Below are positions 23,525 to 34,602 of a stretch of DNA of 64,000 bases, piece by piece. Numbering within the stretch: the first letter of the stretch is position 1; every line of letters starts with the position of its first letter. A program made the translations under genes and the position numbers. The notes beneath the pieces were generated by a model that saw nothing but the letters and a program-made list of their open reading frames with translations, did not search any database and had not been told where the DNA came from. This DNA comes from Sarcomyxa edulis. Taxonomy: Eukaryota; Basidiomycota; Agaricomycetes; Agaricales; Mycenaceae. Location: positions 310,001-374,000 of the forward strand of contig QUOL01000010.1 of assembly GCA_009761415.1 (NCBI GenBank), given 5' to 3'.

Positions 23525-23980
23525 AAAGACTGTAGAAAGGAAGCAGTAAGTGTCAATAAACAGATATCTCGAATTAGACCTACAACAGATTTATAGCGTT
23601 CACAGCCCGAACCAAGCCCGAACTTCAAAAATTAGCGGGGCAAACCGCAACTTGAAACATCAAGCACATCAAACCAACAAAAGGACCTGAGCGGAGCTGT
23701 GAGCTGCCCCAAGGCTGTTCATGAGGGGTATGTCTGCTCTGCTAGTGCCGAGCGCTGAATCCTGAGTGAGGAGTCTCAAGCTCGCCGCTCCGAACCCGAG
23801 TGATCAAGTCGAAAAGATAAACGCCATGAGTCACGTCACGCATCACGATACACCTTGCTATCCAACAAGTACTTAAAGCAGAGCAGAGTCGAGTCAGAGG
23901 TATCCAGATTGAACCTGGGCAACGGGTGAATATTTGAATTACCCAAGAATCCTCTCAACAGGGATAATAAGTATCATTTA
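23525..23980. other. Intergenic region upstream of the hydrolase
   Basis: About 450 bp, no conserved frame. It lies between the hydrolase start and the ALG2 stop and should hold the hydrolase promoter. No regulatory motif stands out. Confidence 0.4.
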
Positions 23981-25653
23981 TTACTGAGGGACAGAAAAAA
24001 AATGCCGCCACACCGAACTCAAGAAATACGCCATAAACATCGCCATCGCCATCGTCCACAACGGCGAAATACCAATCACAGGTCCCAAATCAACAGCCTC
24101 TTTCAATGCGCCCTCGATCCCTTTCGCCATAGCCTCCATACCAAATAGCTCCTTTGCCCGCTTCCTCGCCCTCACCTGCAGCCCCTCTCTCTCCTCCTTC
24201 GACATACTCACAATCTCCGACAAGGCATCGGCCCACACCTGCGCGTCAGGCGGACACAACCATCCAGTTCTCTCGGTATGTGGTTCAGCGACGACGCTTT
24301 CAGTCGGGCCTCCACTATTACAAGCTAGAATTGGAAGCCCGCAGAGCATACCTTCCACAGGACCGATCCCGAAATGTTCGTTTGTGGGAGTGTACAATAG
24401 AGCAAGAGTCGATGGAGCGGTCAAGAGAGCGGAACGCTGGGCCGTGGTGAAGTTCAAGAGGAACAAGATGTCTGGGTTCGTAGGTGTGCAATTGAATGGA
24501 GGGATGTTGGTACGTGAAGTGGATGGGGTAATGATGTCGAATGTAAGGGAATGCAATTTTGCACGGTCGATTAGCCCGACTAAGGTCATCATGTTGTCTT
24601 CCAAACGTGGATCATATCCACCCGCGATGACTAGTCGTAACTTTTGCTGGTGAGTGACTTTCAGTTGAGCAAACGCGTTGATTGCTAAAGCCGCGTTTTT
24701 CTTTTTCTCGAAACGGTTTAGAGATAGCAGTGTAGGAGTAACACTGCAAGAAATGGAATCATTATTAGCGGTGGTTCAAATCGAGTCTACAAGTACTTAC
24801 GACACGACTTGCTTGATGTCTGGCGATTCCGTATCCAGAGTCATCGCGTCATAGGCGGAGATGTTGATTCCAGGGTATACGACTTTTGGTACGCGTTTTA
24901 TTGATTTGAAATGGGTCTGGAAAACGCGAGCTGTGAACTTGGAGTTGGCAAGAATTATATCAGCTTGTTCTACAGTGCGGTCAGTCACCAACACTTGAAA
25001 TATCGATGACACTACGAACTGGTGGTAATCTCTTCCAGCAAGTCCATGGGATATCGATAAGCTCGTTTCAGCAAGCTGACTCGTTTCTTGGCCGAGCTAT
25101 CACTGTCTTCCACGTATTCCCCATTCGCCAGCAGCTTGTCCGGAAAATGGCAATAAAACACTACCCGCGTCGTCCCAAACACGTGTAAGAACGGAATGCA
25201 AGTCGAGAGCTGGTCAACGAAGTAGACATCGTACAGAGGGGAGGAAGGTCGGATAAGACGCGTCGTGAGATGGAGTTGTCTAGCATGCGCTAGTAGGATA
25301 TGAAACTTGCCATTTATCGAACGAGGAAAGGGTGGGACGACGTTGTGAACTGTGAGTGTGCCTACAAGGAAACGTCAGGTCACCCGCAGGTACATTCTCT
25401 CTGCTCCGACTCACCATCTTTAGTCTCGTCGAAACAGTGATCCGGATCATGGTGCGAGGTATAGATGTCGACAGTATGGCCTAATGCTTGTAAACCCAGA
25501 GCCGCGTCAACAACGAGACGTTCAGCCCCGCCTGAGAGGGTATAGTCAGGAAACAGCTGTAGGTACCAAAGAGTATTTTGAATAGGTTTATGCACCGATT
25601 CCCAAGTCCGGGTGTATGAAAGCGACTCGTAGAGGTGTTCCGTTGGCGGTCAT
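23981..25653 (-). CDS. ALG2: Alpha-1,3/1,6-mannosyltransferase ALG2
   Basis: The start at 25653 (MTANGTPLRVAFIHPDLGIG) splices in frame to GAERLVVDAALGLQALGHTVDIYTSHHDPDHCFDET, which is diagnostic for ALG2. Later segments are YFVDQLSTCIPFL, VVFYCHFPDKLL, the linker TVEQADIILANSKFTARVF, PKVVYPGINISAYD, LLSLNRFEKKKN and the GT4 E-x7-E region NEHFGIGPVEGMLCGLPILACNSGGPTESV. The C-terminal residues form a hydrophobic membrane segment (about WTMAMAMFMAYFLSSVW). ALG2 adds the second and third mannoses to dolichol-linked Man1GlcNAc2 on the cytosolic face of the ER in N-glycan assembly. At least five exons are needed and no disruption was seen. Its start is divergent from the F-box-like gene, 187 bp away. 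Confidence 0.94.
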
Positions 25654-25840
25654 TGCGACGAAAGGGCTCGAAATTGGTTCCTTGAAATACAGCCAGCAGC
25701 TAACGAGAGTCTATCAACAGTTGAGGTTTGGCCGATACACTTGTTTCGAGGTAACAGCGATGGAATGTCGAGCCTAGTTTTGGGACGGTAGTTCTGGCTG
25801 TGTAGAAGAGGTGAACGCCCGTCTGGTGCCTTTCCCCGTC

Positions 25841-27201
25841 ATGTCTGCTCTCGCGTTCGCACTTCCCAGAGCTGATTTTTTCTTCCTTCCTCCGGAATTA
25901 TGGCTTCGAGTATTCCGTTTTGCAACCTGCGTACCGCAGATGATGTTGACTCCCGACCTGACCATGCTGTACGGAAATGAGGCTCACACCAAAGCCGAAC
26001 GAATGATTTTACGCCAATCCTACGTGAGTAGCTCTATTACTCTATCCGAAGAACTTATTCTGATCGTGGATGCATCTGCTCGGTGTCTACATGATATTCT
26101 TTGCTTCAGGCCATGAAACGCTCCCTAGTTCTTGTTTGTCAAGCATGGAACATTCTCGCGGCGCAATATCTATACGAATACCTCGTCTTCGACGATGAGA
26201 AACTGGTCCGTATATTGGCAAAGACACTGTGCAATCGGACATCTGGAACTGGGCGATCGTGCGGGTGGTGGACAAAACGAATCGATACATCCATTTCTCT
26301 TACCTCCCTAGAGTCAGCTCTGAAACATTTCCCCAATCTTGCAGTCATCAAATTCACTCATTCGCAACTACACGAGGATGCTATGTCTTCGAAGGTTATG
26401 CGAACCATTGCACAGACGTGCGGTCCATCCCTACGAGTCATCTACTGGGCCAACACACATATGCCACCTCAGATCCATGATCTAATGGAACTCCTCAAAT
26501 CTGCACCAAATCTACATATGCTCTGTTGTCCCCGCATAGCGGCTCATGACTCCACCCGACTAGACTTGCTACCAATCCTCCCAGAGCTCAAGGTCTTGGT
26601 TCTCATGACCGAACACTGTCGCGAATACTACCATGATGGAAACGTTATGAGCTTTCCGTCTCTTCGAGCGCTCATCTATAACGCAGGCAGCCCTGAATTA
26701 CCTCATCCTCTAGAGCCCCTGCTTCAAGTTCACGGTCATCTTCTGGTTACTATCGTGATCCATCTGACGATCTCCTCTCAACTCTGGAAAGATTTGGAGC
26801 TCATATCTCGATACTGCATCAACCTCAAACGATTGGACCTTCGGCTCTTGCGTTGGAGCGATCTACAGCCTACCCTTATCCTTCCGTCGACCGTCACCCA
26901 ATTCGGCATCCGTAGTTTGGTTTGTGGGACAGCTTCCGACTACCTGAAGCTATTCCATCACCTCTATTTAATCAACGCCCCCTCGATGAAATTGGTGCAA
27001 ATTGTCGACAGCCGGATTGTCGCCGATCTATACCACGAACGTAATTCTCAGGTACTCTTGTTGGGGCTTACCGCACTGAAAGCTAAAGGGATCACTTTGA
27101 TGGATCATCAAAGACGCGTTATTGAGTGTACGCTTGTAGTAGGGGAAGTAGAGGAAACAAGTATCAGACTCTACATGGATTGGCTGAATTCTGGCCCATG
27201 A
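25841..27201 (+). CDS. F-box-like/leucine-rich protein
   Basis: Exons 25841-26023 and 26110-27201 give 1275 nt (424 aa) in frame. Residues about 14-30 (FFLPPELWLRVFRFATCV) match the F-box start motif used by basidiomycetes. It is followed by SLVLVCQAWNILAAQYLYEYLVF, which is the second half of the F-box-like helix bundle. The remainder has irregular leucine-rich repeats (SALKHFPNLAVIKF, LLKSAPNLHMLC, ISRYCINLKRLDL). Such proteins usually act as substrate receptors of SCF ubiquitin ligases, but these fungal copies are numerous and largely uncharacterised. The first ATG downstream of a GTG-led frame was chosen. Confidence 0.82.
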
Positions 27202-27561
27202 TTTCCCAGTATGTATGTAATGATAACTGGATTTTGACCAGACCTGCTTCAACAAGCCACTTGCTGTTGGACAAACCAAGGATCTTCACTCACTCTAGAA
27301 AGCTGACTTCGGTGCAACCACGGCCCAGGCTTCGTTTCATCAAGTACTCCTGGGGAAGCTGATAGGTTCGACGGCATCTTCTCTTATCAGACTCAGATCT
27401 TCAGGAAGGTCGATGTGTGGGTTTTTGGCCGTGAACGCCGATGCAGTCCTACCCAGGACACCTAGGACTAAAAATACTCGGACCCAAGCCGCCCATGGAC
27501 AAAAGACCAATGGGGCTTGCGCACACTATCCCAGCTTCATCTCGAACCCGCCATATTCGAG
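27202..27561. other. Intergenic region upstream of the SDR gene
   Basis: A 360 bp spacer between the F-box-like and dehydrogenase genes, both plus strand. Short frames are present, but none is convincing. It probably holds the SDR promoter. Confidence 0.4.
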
Positions 27562-28762
27562 ATGTCCACTCCCTCCCATGTCGCTATTGTCACAGGCGCT
27601 GCTCAGGGCATCGGTCGTGCCATCGCTCTACGTCTTGCAGATGATGGTCTAGATATAGCCGTTAGTGACCTGGCTTCTCAAAACGCGTTATTAGAGACAC
27701 TAGCCGCCGAGATCCGTGCCAAAGGCCAGAAGTCTATCGCAGTCATCGCGGATGTCGCTGTTGAACAGGAGGTTCAAAATATTGTCCAGAAGACGGTCGA
27801 TGAGCTTGGCGGTCTCGATGTGGTGCGTTTTGGCTGTTACGATTCGAATCAGATTGTCAATCGATTCTCTCAATTTGTAGATGGTCGCAAACGCTGGTGT
27901 TGCGGTGTTGACGCCAATCCTTGAGAGTGTGTGACTCTTTTGATCATCATGCGACTACTGACAAGCGTAAAGCCACGATGGAGGAATGGGACCGTGTCTT
28001 CTCCATCAACGTGAAAGGAACGCTTGCTTGTTACAAAGCCGCTGCAAAGGTGATGATTGAACAAAATCGCGGCGGGAGGATCATCGGTGAGCACTAGTCC
28101 TGAAGAATGTTTGTCTCGTTACTCATGGTATGAGAATACTTAGGCGCCTGCTCTCTAGCTGGAAAAAAGAGTATGTCGATCAAGAACCTTTGGGCTTCTT
28201 GAGTTCTGATGACCACGGTGCAGGCGCGGCGATGTGCAGCACTTACGGGTCGAGTAAATTCGCTATTAGGTCCCTTACTCAGGTCGCTGGTATGCTGCAT
28301 CCCTTTCGGTCCAAAAGTGTTCTTCTGACAATTTCGTCAGCATGCGAATTCGGCAAATATGGTATCACAGTCAACGGCTATGCCCCTGGACTTACGAATA
28401 CTCCACTTTGTGAGTTGACTGCTCCACTCTCTCTATATCTCCTGACTATACTGGCTAGTGCGTACCATGGATGCAAGAGTCGGAGATATGATACAAGCAG
28501 GACCGGGAGCATACACAGAAATGGTGATCTTGCTACTCAAAGTTATCCATAAGCTTCTAAACAGTGTTGCAGATGAAAGCTCAAACCGCTCTTGGGAAGG
28601 TAGGAGAACCTGAAGATATTGCGCGTGTGGTATCTTTCTTGGCCTCGAAAGATTCTGGATTTATGACCGGTAGAATTTCTCATTTTTCTTCGCTTTGGTC
28701 AAAATTCTTACGCGTCTATAGGTCATACTCTGGCTGTGGATGGGGGTATCTGGTTTGACTGA
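27562..28762 (+). CDS. Short-chain dehydrogenase/reductase
   Basis: The start at 27562 (MSTPSHVAIVTGAAQGIGRAIA) shows the N-terminal TGxxxGIG nucleotide-binding motif. The coding region continues over about seven short introns: VANAGVAV (NAG motif), METTWxRVFSINVKGT-like LETTMEEWDRVFSINVKGT, an ACSLAGK Ser exon, the catalytic YxxxK as STYGSSKFA, then KYGITVNGYAPGLTNT and [31 protein letters not shown]. The stop is at 28762 after IWFD. This is a classical SDR of the acetoin/3-oxoacyl reductase type. The substrate is unknown. The splice from LE to TTMEEWD uses an acceptor near 27975. Confidence 0.88.
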
Positions 28763-29480
28763 AAAACCGGAGCACGTATCTATACATGCATATATCAGTT
28801 AACCACAACGTGAATCTCCTCAAGGAAATATAGCTTCGTACTTACCTGGATATCATCAGCTTATGAGTTTCCACCCAATGCTAAGAATGCGATACGGATT
28901 AATATTATCGGCGACCATACTAATCGAAAAGTAGAAGGAACATCGCATATATCGGTAACCTGCGATTTTGCAAGGCGCCTGTCGATTTGCACGCCTGGAC
29001 GCGACGCGACGCGACGGTCACGCGAGTATCACGTGTTCCATATCCTACTATCTCCACTTTGTGGCGTAGGCAAGGCGTAGGACCAGTCGAGTCGTCTGCC
29101 GTTGGCATCTATATCACATCCAAACCCACAAAATCTAGTTTCGGTCGTGACAATATTCGCGAATTGGTCTCTTTGATAGTCGGTCTAACTTTTAAGTACT
29201 CAAATCTTGCTCAAATCCCAAGGGGGACGCATCCCAAGAATCTCGCACCTGAGGTTGTTTTTCGCGTTTAAGGTCTCAATGAGCCCCCCCTCCCCCTCCC
29301 CCCCTCCTTCCAAATCCGGTAATACTTACTATATATGGAAGGACCCTCTCCACCTAGATCTCGCACGTTTTGCAACAATTTTGTCTTGATTTTGTCCAGC
29401 CAACCTTTTGTGCATCCTGATATACTCTATATCCTTGTATAATGCTATGAGACACCTGAACCTTCAAGTTCTGACTCTGC
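28763..29480. other. Transition from gene-rich to transposon-rich DNA
   Basis: No frame is recognised. There is a C-rich run (about 29285-29310) and a GCGACGCGACGCGAC microrepeat near 29001-29013. Transposon sequence begins just to the right. Confidence 0.4.
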
Positions 29481-29640
29481 AAAATGTTGAGGACTGTATA
29501 GGGTATAGCACGGGTATGGGAAGGGTTTCAATGTCTAACACCGTACCCGTACCCTTGTAAACCGTCACCGTAGCGGGTACGGGTCTTCACGACCCGCAAA
29601 CATATAAGGGTAGACAAAAAACCCGCGGTGCACTTGCATA
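29481..29640. repeat. hAT-like subterminal repeats
   Basis: Several copies of ACGGGTA/TACCCGT words occur in both orientations (about 29510-29640), including a GGGTACGGGT and CGTACCCGTACCC pair. A CCGCGGGT/ACCCGCGG pair flanks the right side. GGGTACGGGT-rich subterminal DNA is common in hAT elements, and the hAT transposase tail begins 190 bp away, so this is probably its left end. The opposite end is absent, so the terminal repeat cannot be tested. Confidence 0.35.
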
Positions 29641-29826
29641 CCGCGGGTTGAATAGCATTCAGGCCCTCCAAGGCCAACGAGAGTGTATGTATAGTAGATA
29701 CAAGTCCAGCGCACTGCGCTGGACTACAATGATGCCCATTTGAGTCGATGGGACTTCCGAAAACTCAAGAAAAAGAACTCAAAAAATCCTAAGTACAAAT
29801 ATATACACCGCAAACACTCAACGCGA

Positions 29827-30610
29827 TCAAGTCTCCGTCTCTACCTCATCTTCTATGGTAGCAATGCTCAGTTTTCTCTTGTTGTTGGACTTAGCAGGAG
29901 TGACAGCGGTTACTAGATCTTCCATGATGAGGAGGTCATGCCGTCCCCAGGATCCAAGACACAGATGAGCGCGAATCGATGAGGGTGAAAGGCGATTGCG
30001 TGTGAAGTGAAGAAGCTGTCGTCCTTGGGAAAATACACGCTCGACGGCCGTTGACGTAGCTAGAGAACTTGTCAATACACAGATTAGATGAATTATTATG
30101 AAGAATATACTCACCCGGAACACTCAAGTAATCCAACGCCATACGCGAAAGCTTAGGATATACCCGTTGTTTGTCTACCCACCATTTGAGAGCATTCGGG
30201 ACATTCTCGATAGGGAGCCGAAGATAATCATCGATCTCACTGAATACGCGTGAGGAAGAAGGGTCCATGGATATGTTGCCAAAGTCAGTGAATGTCGAGG
30301 GTGTGGGAGCCTGTTGAGGAATGAGATCAGAACACAATAGATTACCAAATGTCGGGGCAGACAAACCTCGTTGGTGCCGTCCTGAGCTGAGACAACAACA
30401 AGAGTGCGGTCACCTGCTTCGTATCCAGCGATATACTCTTCACGCGTCATGTTCTCGGCTTGCTCGATCCACTCCTCCTCCCATTCGTGTTGACGGAAAT
30501 ACTCGAGTTTCAGCCCAGGGTGTAGAACTAGTAACCGAGACAGTGTTAGTTGAGACGAGTGAGTCCGAAGGAACATAAAATACGCACCCTGGAAGACCAC
30601 GAGGGTGGTC
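29827..30610 (-). pseudogene. hAT transposase C-terminal fragment
   Basis: Three exons read on the minus strand. One around 30365-30600 contains HPGLKLEYFRQHEWEEEWIE and ends with DGTNE. One around 30120-30310 has APTPSTFTDFG and WWVDKQRVYPKLSRMALDYLSVP. The last, ending at 29827, has TSTAVERVFSQGRQ and NRLSPSSIRAHLCLGSW. That final block is the hAT dimerisation domain at the C-terminus of the transposase. The N-terminal and catalytic parts are missing, because Gypsy A DNA begins at about 30617 immediately upstream. The element is therefore truncated and not autonomous. Confidence 0.8.
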
Positions 30611-30616
30611 TACACT

Positions 30617-30732
30617 GAGGAGGAACAAAGATAAAATGAAACTGAGTATGGATTAAAAGGTAAGGTACACTACGAGCGAAGCGAGGCATGTAAAGGTGTA
30701 GACAAACAGTAACAAAGCGAGCTACTGTTACA
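30617..30732 (-). repeat. Gypsy A 3' LTR (start, possibly short)
   Basis: On the minus strand the purine-rich tract AAACATGGGAGAG is followed at once by TGTAACAGTAGC, the usual polypurine tract/LTR junction. The LTR seems to end where hAT coding sequence resumes (about 30617), giving only about 115 bp, so it may be truncated. No second LTR is available for comparison. Confidence 0.5.
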
Positions 30733-30861
30733 CTCTCCCATGTTTTGAAAAATTATCTCCGGGTCGGCGTAAAATAAGTTAGAGGAAAGTAACAAGTGCG
30801 AGGAAACAGAATATAAGGGAGTAAGGTAATTGACCGTAAAATCCGCAAGAGCTATAGTCGA

Positions 30862-33800
30862 TCAAGCCTGTGTGTCTCGAGAGTTTATCCAGTTGTCGAG
30901 AGCGATTGTGTCGTCCAATTCGCGACCGGCAAGCCACAAGTCATGTTCTGGCCCGTAACCGGCCCAGCGGACCAAGTATTGCTTTCCTTTGCCACGGGGT
31001 CTCTCGTCTATGATTCTCTCGATGAAGTATTCGATTTCGCCGTCGACTGTGACAATTGGTCCCGGACGTGACAGTTCACGGTGGGGAAATTTCACGGGGT
31101 CGTTTTCGATGAAAGGCTCCAACTGCGAGGCATGGAAATTTGGGTGTATATTAGGGGAATTCGGAAGGTCGAGTACGTAGTTGGAGGTTTCCGGATGAAA
31201 GTCAAGAATGGTGTAAGGCCCGTCGAAGCGAGGCATAAATTTAGCGACGCGTCCATCTTGTTTCTGCATGTACTCGCGGCGCCGATTAATAGTGGACAAG
31301 AGAACGCGGTCGCCGACTTCGAACTGACGTTCGACGGCACGGGATTTGTTGGCGTGATGAGCCTGGTGAATTTTGGCAGCGGCGAGGTTATCTTTTGCGT
31401 CGAGCACGTCAACATCCAGTCGTTTCAATACGTCGAGCGCGTTAGAGTCCTCGAGGGAACTAGGGACAGGACCGTCCATCAAGGGCGGCAACAACCGCGG
31501 GGATCTGCCGGTTTTGAGTTGGAAACCAGAGTACCCGGTGGACGCATTCACGGTATTCATTATGTGGAAGCGGACGGCTGGCAGAGCGGCGGACCATCCT
31601 TTTTGATTACGTTCGACGTGAAATCGAATGGCTTGGATCACCGTTTTGTTGGAACGTTCCGATAGTCCATCAGTCTGAGGGTGATAAGAGGTCGAGAGCC
31701 GGTGTTTTATACCAGCGCGCACCATCAACGCTGTCCAGAACTTCGAGATGAACAGCTTGTCGCGATCACTGATTATTTCTAACGGACATCCGTTTTCGCA
31801 GTACCAATTGTCGAAGAATAGCCCGGCAATTTGTTGTGCTGTAGAATCGGTACGGCAAGGAACAATTTGTACGTCGGTTCCCAGTCTGTCGGTAATCGTT
31901 AGAAGACAGTCGAAACCGTTCTCTTCGGGTAGAGGCCCCACGAAGTCCATCGTGATGCATTCGAGACGACCGTCGGGAACGGGGAGTGGATGTAATGGAC
32001 CAGAGGGTCGAGCCGTTCTTCCTTTGTTGCGTTGACAGTCAGGACAGGAGGCGACATACGCGTCGACGAGATCTCGGCGCATATTAGGCCAATAGTAGTC
32101 GTGACGGAGGGTAGTGTATGATTTGTCCCCTCCAAAATGACCCAAAGCATCGTGAGCCATGTGAAAAAGAGTCTCTCTTAAGGAGGATGCCCGTGGAACC
32201 ACGAGGCGGTCGCCCAAGTAGAGTAATCCATCCGTGACTCGAACGCCACTTTTGGTGTCGATTTTACCGGAAGCGATGTCTGCGAATAGACTTTTGCAGA
32301 AAGAGTCGGTCGTGTATCCGAGCTTGATGTCGTGCAGGACGGAAGGATTCGTACCGACAGTGAACAGCGCGTTGACATTAATTTGTGGAGGCTTTGGAGT
32401 CGGGTCATCCTCCATTTCGGTACGGGATAACGCGTCCGCGACCGTGTTAGATTCGCCAGGGACGTAGGTGATCGTGTAGTCGTACTGACTCAGGAATTCC
32501 ATCCACCGAGCTTGTCGTCTGGACAGATCCTTTTGTGTGTCAAAATTCTCCAAGGTTCGATGGTCGGTCACGATTGTAATATGAGTCCCCAACAGATCGA
32601 CGCGCCATTTCTTTAACGCTCGGATGATAGCGAGCATCTCCTGCTCGTGTACGGGATAATTGAGTTGAGCGCCGGAGAACTGCATCGAGTCGTAAGCGAC
32701 TGGTCGAGCTGTCTCCCAAGTAGGGCCAAAGCTTAGAGCGGCCCCTGTTCTCCGTTTACTAGCGTCGCAGGTAACAAAAATCTTATTATCGCCGGGATCA
32801 TCATGTTCGATCCGGGTAAGACATTCTCGACTGAGAACTAGATCTTTTACGCCTTGAAACGCACGTTGCTGATCGTCGGTCCATGGAGGGAACGTGAGAT
32901 TACACTCCTTGGTTGTGAGCGGTGTCAGGACAGCGGTGTGCTCTGCGAGCGCCGGCAGGAAATCGGCTATGTATCGTACCAGACCGAGAAACATTCGAAC
33001 GTCCTTCGCCTTTTCGGGGCGAGGCCAGTTGACAATTCGTTCCACCTTTGCGCTGTCAGCTTCGATGCCACGAGCGGAAATGTGGTGTCCGAGAAAGTCG
33101 ATCTCCGTGCAAAACAGATTGGTCTTCTTTATGGAGCAGTACAAATGTGCGTCGGCAAGGGCGGACAGAACTAATGAGCAATTAATTTCATGTTCCGCGA
33201 CGGAGTTGGACCAGATAATGATGTCGTCCAAATATACGTGGCAAATCTTTCCAATGTACTTTTTCAGCGCCAGCATAACCCGTCGTTGGTGAGTAGCCGG
33301 AGCGTTACGCAAACCCATTGGCATTACGACCCATTCCCAGAGTCCGAAAGGAGTCAATGTTGCTGTGTATTTGATGTCGTCGGGGTGCATCCGCGTTTGA
33401 AAAAAGGAATTCGTCATGTCTATTTTACCCCAGATCTTCCCCTTCGCGCAATCGGCCAATATGTCGCTTATGCGGGGTAGCGGGTAATTATCCGGTACAG
33501 TAACAGCGTTGAGTAACCGATAGTCGTTTACCCATCTGGGCAAAACGGCCTTGTCGGCCTTGGGAATGATGAAAGAGGGAGATGCATATTCCGAGGAGGA
33601 AGGTCGAATTCGTCCGGCTTTTTCGTGTTGCTCGATTAGAATCCGCCAGGACTCGCGAAACTTGCGGGGACAGGTGTATGCGTGTGAAACGCGAATTTTC
33701 TTCGCGTCGCTAACCACAATGCGATGGTGCACATCGTCGGGAAGTTCACTGGTATGTGGAATATCCGTGGGGAATCGATCCTTGTGCTTTTTCTTTAATT

Positions 33801-34602
33801 TGGCGTCGAGCTTGTTTAGTCGTTCTTGAACGGCAAGTTGTTCGATACGGGTACGAACGTAAGAGATTATCGGAATTCCCTCTGCAGGTTCGCAAGACGC
33901 GTCGACCCTTTCTTTGATGTCGTCGCGCAGAAATCGTTGTTGAAGCGCCAATCTAGTTTGGTCTTTCAATATCTTCCCCGCCGCGACCCATTCTTTACGC
34001 AAGGCTCTAGGGGATTTAACAGCGGCCGGGTTCTTACGAGCGAGCTTGGGGTCGGGAGGATGTAACAAGTCGTGAGTGGTCCCCCTGATTATCGCAGTAT
34101 GTTGTCCAACGTCGATTACGATATTGTTGTGTCCAATAAAAGACGTCCCCAAAATTAAGTCGGCGTGGAGGCCAGGGCATAGTACGGCGTAAAGAATCTT
34201 TGATTGGAACGCGTAGTCTTCAGAACATACAGAAAGTTTTACAAATCGATCAAGAGAAATACGAGAGCCATGCTTTCCTGCGGTAGAATACGCTGCGTTG
34301 ACGGTGAGAGGTTTATGGAGGGGTTTCGCTTCGAGATGAAGAACTTCTGCCAGTTCAGGCGAAATCAGCACTGTTGGGCAGCCTGTGTCAATAAGAGCTT
34401 TGACCGTCATAGGAACGTCCGTAACGGGACCGTCGAGACGACAATCCCACCTAGTGTTTACAGGTTGGGTTGAACCAACCGCAAAAATAACCGAAACTGG
34501 ACCGAACCCAACCGCCCGCAACCGGACCGACGGTTGCGGTTGGTCCACTTCCGAATTCAGAAAACCGACGGTTTTCAACTGATCGCAACCGGTTCCAACC
34601 AA
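30862..34602 (-). CDS. Gypsy A pol polyprotein (PR-RT-RH-IN-chromodomain)
   Basis: A single uninterrupted frame of 1246 codons. The first 50 or so codons (34602-34452) come from the MITE; retroelement coding starts at 34451. Domains in order: aspartic protease (ALIDTGCPTVLI, about residues 88-99); reverse transcriptase with HVYLDDIIIWS; RNase H (VTCDASKRRTGAAL); integrase zinc finger (H-x4-H as HMAHDALGH, C-x2-C as CPDC); integrase core (DFVGPLP, SDRDKLF, HPQTDGLSERSN); and a C-terminal chromodomain (YFIERIIDER to WAGYGPEHDLWL). Chromodomains direct integration to heterochromatin. The lack of stops indicates recent activity. Confidence 0.92.
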   Translation of the reverse strand: MVGTGCDQLKTVGFLNSEVDQPQPSVRLRAVGFGPVSVIFAVGSTQPVNTRWDCRLDGPVTDVPMTVKALIDTGCPTVLISPELAEVLHLEAKPLHKPLTVNAAYSTAGKHGSRISLDRFVKLSVCSEDYAFQSKILYAVLCPGLHADLILGTSFIGHNNIVIDVGQHTAIIRGTTHDLLHPPDPKLARKNPAAVKSPRALRKEWVAAGKILKDQTRLALQQRFLRDDIKERVDASCEPAEGIPIISYVRTRIEQLAVQERLNKLDAKLKKKHKDRFPTDIPHTSELPDDVHHRIVVSDAKKIRVSHAYTCPRKFRESWRILIEQHEKAGRIRPSSSEYASPSFIIPKADKAVLPRWVNDYRLLNAVTVPDNYPLPRISDILADCAKGKIWGKIDMTNSFFQTRMHPDDIKYTATLTPFGLWEWVVMPMGLRNAPATHQRRVMLALKKYIGKICHVYLDDIIIWSNSVAEHEINCSLVLSALADAHLYCSIKKTNLFCTEIDFLGHHISARGIEADSAKVERIVNWPRPEKAKDVRMFLGLVRYIADFLPALAEHTAVLTPLTTKECNLTFPPWTDDQQRAFQGVKDLVLSRECLTRIEHDDPGDNKIFVTCDASKRRTGAALSFGPTWETARPVAYDSMQFSGAQLNYPVHEQEMLAIIRALKKWRVDLLGTHITIVTDHRTLENFDTQKDLSRRQARWMEFLSQYDYTITYVPGESNTVADALSRTEMEDDPTPKPPQINVNALFTVGTNPSVLHDIKLGYTTDSFCKSLFADIASGKIDTKSGVRVTDGLLYLGDRLVVPRASSLRETLFHMAHDALGHFGGDKSYTTLRHDYYWPNMRRDLVDAYVASCPDCQRNKGRTARPSGPLHPLPVPDGRLECITMDFVGPLPEENGFDCLLTITDRLGTDVQIVPCRTDSTAQQIAGLFFDNWYCENGCPLEIISDRDKLFISKFWTALMVRAGIKHRLSTSYHPQTDGLSERSNKTVIQAIRFHVERNQKGWSAALPAVRFHIMNTVNASTGYSGFQLKTGRSPRLLPPLMDGPVPSSLEDSNALDVLKRLDVDVLDAKDNLAAAKIHQAHHANKSRAVERQFEVGDRVLLSTINRRREYMQKQDGRVAKFMPRFDGPYTILDFHPETSNYVLDLPNSPNIHPNFHASQLEPFIENDPVKFPHRELSRPGPIVTVDGEIEYFIERIIDERPRGKGKQYLVRWAGYGPEHDLWLAGRELDDTIALDNWINSRDTQA

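Noticed and set aside
29827..30610. hAT fragment as the source of the MITE in Gypsy A
   Set aside because: Subterminal sequences differ (GGGTACGGGT words versus GGTTGCGGTT/AACCGG), so they appear to be different families.
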